From assembly GCA_036785705.1 (NCBI GenBank), contig JAWUZG010000018.1, positions 5,553,501 to 5,617,500 of the forward strand: a stretch of 64,000 bases of DNA, in the 5' to 3' direction. The notes beneath the pieces were generated by a model. That model saw nothing but the letters and a program-made list of their open reading frames with translations, made no database searches and was not told where the DNA came from. The position numbers and the translations under genes were made by a program. Origin of the DNA: Acanthornis magna (Eukaryota > Chordata > Aves > Passeriformes > Acanthizidae). How positions within the stretch are numbered: the first letter of the stretch is position 1; each line of letters starts with the position of its first letter. Positions 52,401 to 64,000 of the stretch are shown here, one piece after another.

Positions 52401-53216
52401 TGCAGAAATAGCATTATAAACATTAATATGTATATTAAGAATTGATTTGCCATTGAAAAAAAATCCTGTCATGAAAATACGATTAAATTTTCTGTCCTTA
52501 GTCTTTGCCAGCCCAGGCTATTTAATTTTTCTAAACTGTCCAACCAAACTGCTGTTTGCTGCTGTAATGTGAGTTATTTTAGGTGTAAAATACTAATAAA
52601 CAAGCCTTAACACTCTGAAGTGGTCTATGCACAGAAATCTCTTTCCTACATAGACCCATTAGATTTCCAGTTCTGAAATGGTGAACTACATATTTTCAGC
52701 ATTTTTGCTGCTTAATGCTGTTGTAGAGAAAAATTCTTTTAATGTAGCTGTTATATTGATTTTGCCATCCTTAGCAATGACATGTAGGATTCTACGGTGT
52801 TTATTACTTCCAGAGGACTCAGAGGACATGCAAGAAGGTTCTGTTTCCTTATCATGAGTAGAGGTAAAGGTCTGGACAATAATGATACATTTAAATATGT
52901 ATCAGCGTGTTATGAAACATAATTAAGTCACTTTATTGCTTCAAGTCCCAACCTTGATTTATTATTGTTTAATTATAACAACATACGAGGAACTTGAGAT
53001 TTAGGCTTGCTTCTCATCTAAAAGATGCTACCTTGCAGAACATCTAATTGAGCCTCCAGAGCCTTGCCTTCAGAGATTGTTAACACAAGAAATAGTCACA
53101 AGAGCAGGGTTTGTGAAGCTGGTTGCACTGGCACTGGCCATGAGCAGATGTTCTGTCAGTGTTTAATTTAACACCTTGTTGGTCTGTCATCACTTTTTCT
53201 CTTTTTGTTCATTTAG
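40406..53216 (+). other. AFAP1: AFAP1 intron between coding exons 2 and 3
   Basis: Donor GTGAGT and acceptor CATTTAG; 12,811 bases, phase 0. It interrupts the proline-rich Src-binding region between Leu75 and Pro76. The only clear interspersed repeat is an antisense CR1 3' end at 45474-46043. An exon-like open segment at 41114-41370 is described separately. The remainder, about 46.1-53.2 kb, is ordinary AT-rich intron with short homopolymer runs and nothing else I can name. Confidence 0.88.
45474..46043 (-). mobile_element. CR1 LINE 3' end, antisense
   Basis: On the + strand it begins CATAGAATCAGAATCATTTAG, followed by GTTGGAAAAGACC, the reverse complement of the avian CR1 3' terminus with its short ATTCTRTG-type tail. 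It continues through the familiar CR1 segments (rCTTAAGATCATTGAGTCCAGC, CTTCCTGAGCCTCCTTTTCTCCAGACTAAACA) and ends near CTTCTTGGCCACCTGGGCACAC. About 570 bases are retained and the rest of the element is missing (5' truncation, the usual CR1 state). A short local duplication (CCTTAGCTCCCTTAG) is visible near 45790. Divergence from the remembered consensus is moderate, so it is not a recent insertion. Confidence 0.93.
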
Positions 53217-53330
<114 letters not shown>

Positions 53331-54588
53331 TAAGATATTTCCAGAGCAGTTTCTGAGCAATTGGCAATTCCAGCGTCCTTCGACTCTTTTAGCATTTAGG
53401 AATTCCACCTCTGTGGGTGCTGTGGTGATGTGTCGTAAGCACTGCTTTGACAATTTGGGCCCAGTTCTGGTTGTCCTCACTGGCCATGCATTGGTTTGTT
53501 TTGCAGAACTGTTTTGATGTCCATAAACCAGGCTCCTTTTACAGAAAAATAGACTTGGTGCTCAAGTGAGGTGCAGGTAAACAGTTTGCAGCGGCTATTG
53601 GAGACAGAGGGTCCAAATTAGCCATTCCTCTTTTAGACTGCTTTGAACCACAAAAGATGGGGACATTGGACCAGGAGTCCACAGTTAAATATTGTCCAGA
53701 GTAAACCCCTCTGAACTGATCAAGCTGTGAAGGAAGAGGTCTCAAAAGGTGGTACCGAACTACACATCTACCTGCTGTGCCTCTATTGCACTGAATTGCT
53801 TGCTAAAATAGACAAATAAAAAGAAAATAAGGAATTATTAAAAGATGTGATTTGCAGCATTTCTGATGACACATTATGGAAAGGGATGAATTGGTCACAG
53901 TGGCTCCCACAAGCCATGAGTGATGCACATGACAGGACTTTTGTGAGCACTCATTCAGTGCAGGAGGCAGAGGGCTGCCTCCAGCTGTCCACCAGAACAT
54001 CCTTCTACAATACCCAAATGCTCTTTTTCATATCCAAATACTTACCCAAAGAGCTGTGCACTTCAGTGAAGCTGTGCTGAGAGAACCCTGATGAAACACT
54101 GAAATGACTGCTGTGACCTTTATGCAGGGTCAGTCAGCAACATATTATGTGCTATCTTTTTGCTGCTTTTTTATTGGCTGGGGTAATTTATTACTTGTGT
54201 AGGGCTGATTTATCACTAATCATTATTTTCTATGGTCCAAAGATTAAAGGCCTATCTTCCCCTATTTTATGGCCATTTTAATTATTTAAAATTATCTCTC
54301 TGTTCTTAAAACATGCATAGGAGTTACCTTAAAACTAAAATACTGTTCATCTGAACACTGCACAAACTGATGTTATCTAGCAGCTTTTAATTAACCTGAG
54401 AAATTCAAGGTAAGAAAGAGTTTTATGTACTGGAAGGCAAATGAAAGAACATACGGACTTAGAAGAGCAGTAGAATTACTCTTCATTTCCTCCCTTAAAA
54501 TGCTGCAGGGTGGTCCTTTTACACCCTGTAACCCAGTGACCTTCTAACTTGGGTTTTGTGATTAAACAAGAGCCATGCTCATGCAGAA

Positions 54589-54615
54589 AAATATTAATAG
54601 TGCAAATATTAATAG
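54589..54615. repeat. Direct repeat AAATATTAATAG x2
   Basis: The 12-base string occurs at 54589-54600 and 54604-54615, separated by TGC (15-base period). Confidence 0.85.
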
Positions 54616-54761
54616 CACTGCTAAAGGATCGCCTAGGGAAAAACGAGACAAAGTATGAAGCTGACTTCTTATTCTACTTAGCCATTCAAATGCATTAAAA
54701 TATTCAGGATATCAGTCTTAAAAGTTCATTAGTAATTCCATAATTTAAGTATTTATATTTT

Positions 54762-54819
54762 TATCTGTCTATATCTATATCTATATCTATACCTATACCT
54801 ATATCTATATCTATCTATT
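54762..54819. repeat. (TATATC)n/(TATACC)n hexanucleotide repeat
   Basis: About nine units of TATATC, with two TATACC variants in the middle and tetranucleotide TATC units at the ends, in the intron before AFAP1 coding exon 4. Confidence 0.92.
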
Positions 54820-55676
54820 TCCAGACATTTAAAGCTCTCTTAGTGTGATTCAGCATCTCACTGGCTGAGATTTTGTTACATTTTCTTACGTTCTGAACTT
54901 TATCATATCTTCAAATTTGTTAAAAGTGTTCCCCTCTTCACTGGTAATGAAGTTGCTTTTAAATTCAGTGTTCAATTCGTAATACATCTTCACTCATGCA
55001 AAACTTCCACTAAATCCAGTTGTGTGGTAATTAAAATCAGCTACCAAAATGTATTGAAAGATACAACCTTAGCTGTTTGGACTATTTGAGATGAAGAAGA
55101 CAATAGAAAAAAGTGCTTGAAGTTGAAGAAGTGCAAGAACGCAGCTGTTAGGATAGATATAATTATTTTAAGTAAATATTCCTATGGAATATTTTTGTAA
55201 TGTCATTAATAGCAAGGAGACTTACATACCAATTGTCTTAATTTTAAAAATAAAAAAGAACTGAAGAAAAATAGAGAATATGGTCATGAAAATGAGCTAT
55301 CCATAACTTCTCCAAGTCCCTGTAATTGGTTTGTAAATAAATGCTTGCATGTAGATGAAAGCAAGAGCGTGTATGACTTGTCTGATAACTCTCTCTGTAT
55401 TAAAAGCTACTGTTCTATGCAATATGTCTAAATGAATACAGACTCATCTTAGGAATACACTATTGCAAATAACGTAAAAGTCACTGTGATTTTCACCCCA
55501 AAGAAGTGGAAAATTCTTGTGAACGTGAAGGTGAAAAGCCAATGTCAAAAGAAGCCAGATTAATCAGAAAGTGCAAAAGATTAAAAAACGGGTAGATCAG
55601 CAGCATTGGAACATGTTGTACCAGTGCATCCTTACCCTCTGAGACTATAGTAGACTTAATAAATGCCTTTTTTTTT

Positions 55677-55692
55677 GAGAGAGAGAGAGAGA
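55677..55692. repeat. (GA)8 run after a T tract
   Basis: Eight perfect GA units immediately follow a run of T residues; a short simple repeat in an AFAP1 intron. Confidence 0.9.
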
Positions 55693-58553
55693 TTTTTCAC
55701 TTTTTCTACGCATGCTACTTTGTGTCTCGGAGCCTGGAAACCTTGTTTTGGGTGTGATAGAGCAGTTTGGGGAATGGGCAGTAGAAGCAGGATGTGGTAA
55801 AAAGGAGCCAAGTTGCATCAGGGATGACATGAGCACTTCAAGGTAGACATCCTTCCTGCTGTGAGTCTGACCATCTTCATCTGGCCCAGAGTCCCACAAA
55901 CCAAGGAGGGGAACGTGAGGAATATTTAATGGGCAGGGTATGGCAACAGGTCCCCAGAGATCCCGTTAGCCTGGGTCAGGATGGGAGTCTCGGAAGCTCC
56001 TGTTGGCTTTCCTCTTTTTAGGAGCAGAGACTTGGAGGAACCTGCAGCTGCAGTGCCAGCAGAGTCCCTGTGCTGAGCATACAGCTCATGGCTAACAGGA
56101 AGTCTGTGCTTGGAATGCTTGCGAGCCATACAGGAAATACTTGTAGGGTATTTCACATGCAGAATTTCAGTTTCTGCTGTGAAGTCCCAATCAGCGCTTC
56201 CTACAATTCTTGTTTTCTTGAAACTGGTAGAACTTGCTGTAAGAAAATAAATTATAGGTTTCAGTGTTGTGAGGAAAAAGCAGTGATTTAACCCATTAAA
56301 TTTGCTAGTAATAAGGCAAGATTGTTGCAGGGGCTTATAGTCAGAAGAAATCAACTTTTTGATATAGGGCAAAGGGATGACCTGTAATTTTACCCAAGGT
56401 GAAACATTCCTTTCTGCAATATGAAAACATTAAATCATATTCTAAACAGGCAAGAAAAACAATGCATTAAAACAGATTCAATTTTTTATCCTTTTGATTG
56501 ATACCCTTAAAAATGAAGTCCTCTGATGGAAAAGTCTTTGTTATGCAAACATTCCATCTTTAGCATGTACTCAAGAGTGTAGAAAAATGACCCAGCTACA
56601 CTCTTTTGGCAAGACTATACTTGAAGATTGTCTCCTCTGTATGGTCAAGTTTCAAATTCATCTGATAAAAATTAACCACCAGACAATCTTACATTGAAAA
56701 GTTAGTTTCTTAATTTTGGGGGGAAAATCTCATTAGTAATGATACAGAAAAGAGAAAGCCAGGAGCTGAAGAAGTTGTTCCCAGAGAGATGGAAAGAGGT
56801 TATGGCAGCTTGTCCCACAGCCTGTGCCTTTGGGAGACCTTCTTGAAGAAGCTGATTTAATGATTAGACCTTACATCTTTGTATTTGGTAGCTCCACGTG
56901 AGTCATTCAGGCTCTGCTTTCATTGGGCTGCTACAATACTGTGTGTTTGTGACTGGTCAGTGATCTCTTCAGCATTTCCTGATGTTACTGTGTGAAAGTT
57001 TCTAGAAAGCTGCTCTGAAAGAAGTTGGAGCAGTGAGAATGTTTTGGTTTGATTCTAGTTGTGGAGGGTGTTTTGTTTAGGCTTTTTTCTTTCTTCAGGG
57101 GAACGGTGAAGCAGCAAGTTCTACTAGATCTTATATTCTTTTAAATAAATATACAAAAATAAATACTCTGGAATAAATGTTTCCAAATCTGTAATTTTAA
57201 ATATTTGCCCTGAATTTTTCCATCCTCCTCTTGATTTTTGTAAAGCAAGTGAAAAATTTCAGTGTTTTCCCACTGATAATCATCTGAGGCTTTTACCACT
57301 TGCCCATATGGAGCTGCCCCAAACCAAACACTCTAACAGAATTGACCGAAAGATGGCAATTCAATTTTTAAAAAGAAAGCTTTCAGGGATTTAAGTTTTA
57401 TTTTCATTTTGCTTTAGGATGAAGATACAGTGTTTCATACACTTTTATGAAAACACAAATTGGATCAGAATGTCTAACCTCGATTCAGAGATGTGAGGTC
57501 TGAGTATGGTCCATTCTGATTATGCACATGGGGAGGAACTGATGCAGAATGAGCTTTCCAGCAATGCACTCTCTGGTCCTCTTCCCAGTCTTTCCAATTC
57601 TCCTTCCTGCATACCAACTGTGTCCTAATTACCTGGCTACAGCAAATGATATTTTCTTCCATCTTCTGGCCTAAAAATATATCAAAGTCTACTTGAAATG
57701 TTTGGGTGAAATTTCAGCTCTTAAAAATGTTCCAGTCAGTTTTCCTCCATCCATGTGAACATATGCCAGTGGATAAGGCCTTCACGTGTTATTATCTGAA
57801 AGGCTTTACATACGTAAACCCACATGAACAAATCAGTATGGATGGTGGAAGAGAGGGTTCTGTGATAATGGCAAAATAGTTTGGTATTTGAGGGAACTGC
57901 TAGATCTGTCTGCATTGTTGAAAATGAAAGGCCTGAACAAAGATTGTTTCATTAAATGGAAGCTTGCCATTCCATCACCAAACTTGGAGCAGGATTAAGC
58001 AACTTAGGCTAAGAACAGAACAAAACATTATTTTGCAAAATGCTTTTACCTCCAGCAGAATCTGTAGCTCAAGGGACAGCATCATCTACTGAGTGCTAAT
58101 TGTAGCAGTACAGGGGCTGTATTTGGGAATTTTATGCAATGTTATGATGGGTAGATACAGAGCCATAATGTATTCTTATGACCTTTGCCATACGGAGTGT
58201 TTGTTTCTTGATGTGATGTACTAAGGTGAGATATAGATGTTTCTCTGTGAAAGAATTACAAAATATGAAGCTATCTGTCAAATAATGTTTTGAAGATAAT
58301 GAAACACTACCTGAAATTCTAGCTATGTATTTCCAGTTTATTCTTTCATTAAAATTCACAAGGTGTCCGTATGGGTCTTCTATAAAGTTTCATAATGGAA
58401 AAGCATCTCCTAATTAATTTAATGCATTGATACTACTAAGCACTGAAGCAGTAACTTGTTCATGGCTGACTTTCAAAAGCTTTGACTTAAAATGAACTTC
58501 CGTGAGGTTTTCATTTATTTCTATGTGCTTCATGGCTAAGTGTTTTAACCTAA

Positions 58554-64000
<5,447 letters not shown>

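Noticed and set aside
55926..56372. 148-codon minus-strand frame
   Set aside because: No motif, no splice or promoter context, low-information composition.

Overview
This is a eukaryotic, vertebrate, almost certainly avian genomic window. Coding sequence is sparse: five short exons with GT-AG borders lie in about 63 kb of AT-rich non-coding DNA. The recognisable interspersed repeats are CR1 LINEs, including 3' ends with the bird-type ATTCTRTG tail. There are no operons, ribosome-binding sites, CRISPR arrays or bacterial gene organisation.

The one gene I can identify is AFAP1 (actin filament-associated protein 1, AFAP-110, a Src-binding actin cross-linker), on the + strand. Its five coding exons are at 35052-35178, 40308-40405, 53217-53325, 58576-58787 and 61775-61954. 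They join in one frame (phases 1, 0, 1, 0, 0) to give residues 1-242: an N-terminal leucine-rich helix, a Src SH3 ligand (residues 62-71, with P71), the YYEE motif (Y93/Y94), Y125 in an acidic patch, and most of the first PH domain (about 153-242). The gene continues beyond the right edge. At least one non-coding 5' exon must lie upstream, because the ATG exon carries only two bases of 5' UTR.

Layout: 1-35049 is 5' flank or, more likely, first intron. It holds a (TA/CA)n microsatellite, two old CR1 copies, a CR1 3' end, a probable old MIR-type SINE, two local CpG-rich patches (about 20.03-20.43 kb and 23.48-23.61 kb) and a tandem pair of AP-1-type sites. The first coding intron (35179-40307) holds a perfect 11-bp hairpin. 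The second (40406-53216) holds a well-preserved antisense CR1 3' end and an open exon-like segment at 41114-41370 encoding a membrane-anchor-like C-terminus. The later introns hold simple repeats and a 29-bp tandem duplication.

The most unusual unexplained signals are two exon-like open segments (1055-1221 and 41114-41370) with plausible acceptor sites and no family I recognise, and the phase arrangement that would let exons 2 and 3, which carry the whole Src-SH3/YYEE module, be skipped together in frame. I found no convincing novel multi-gene system.
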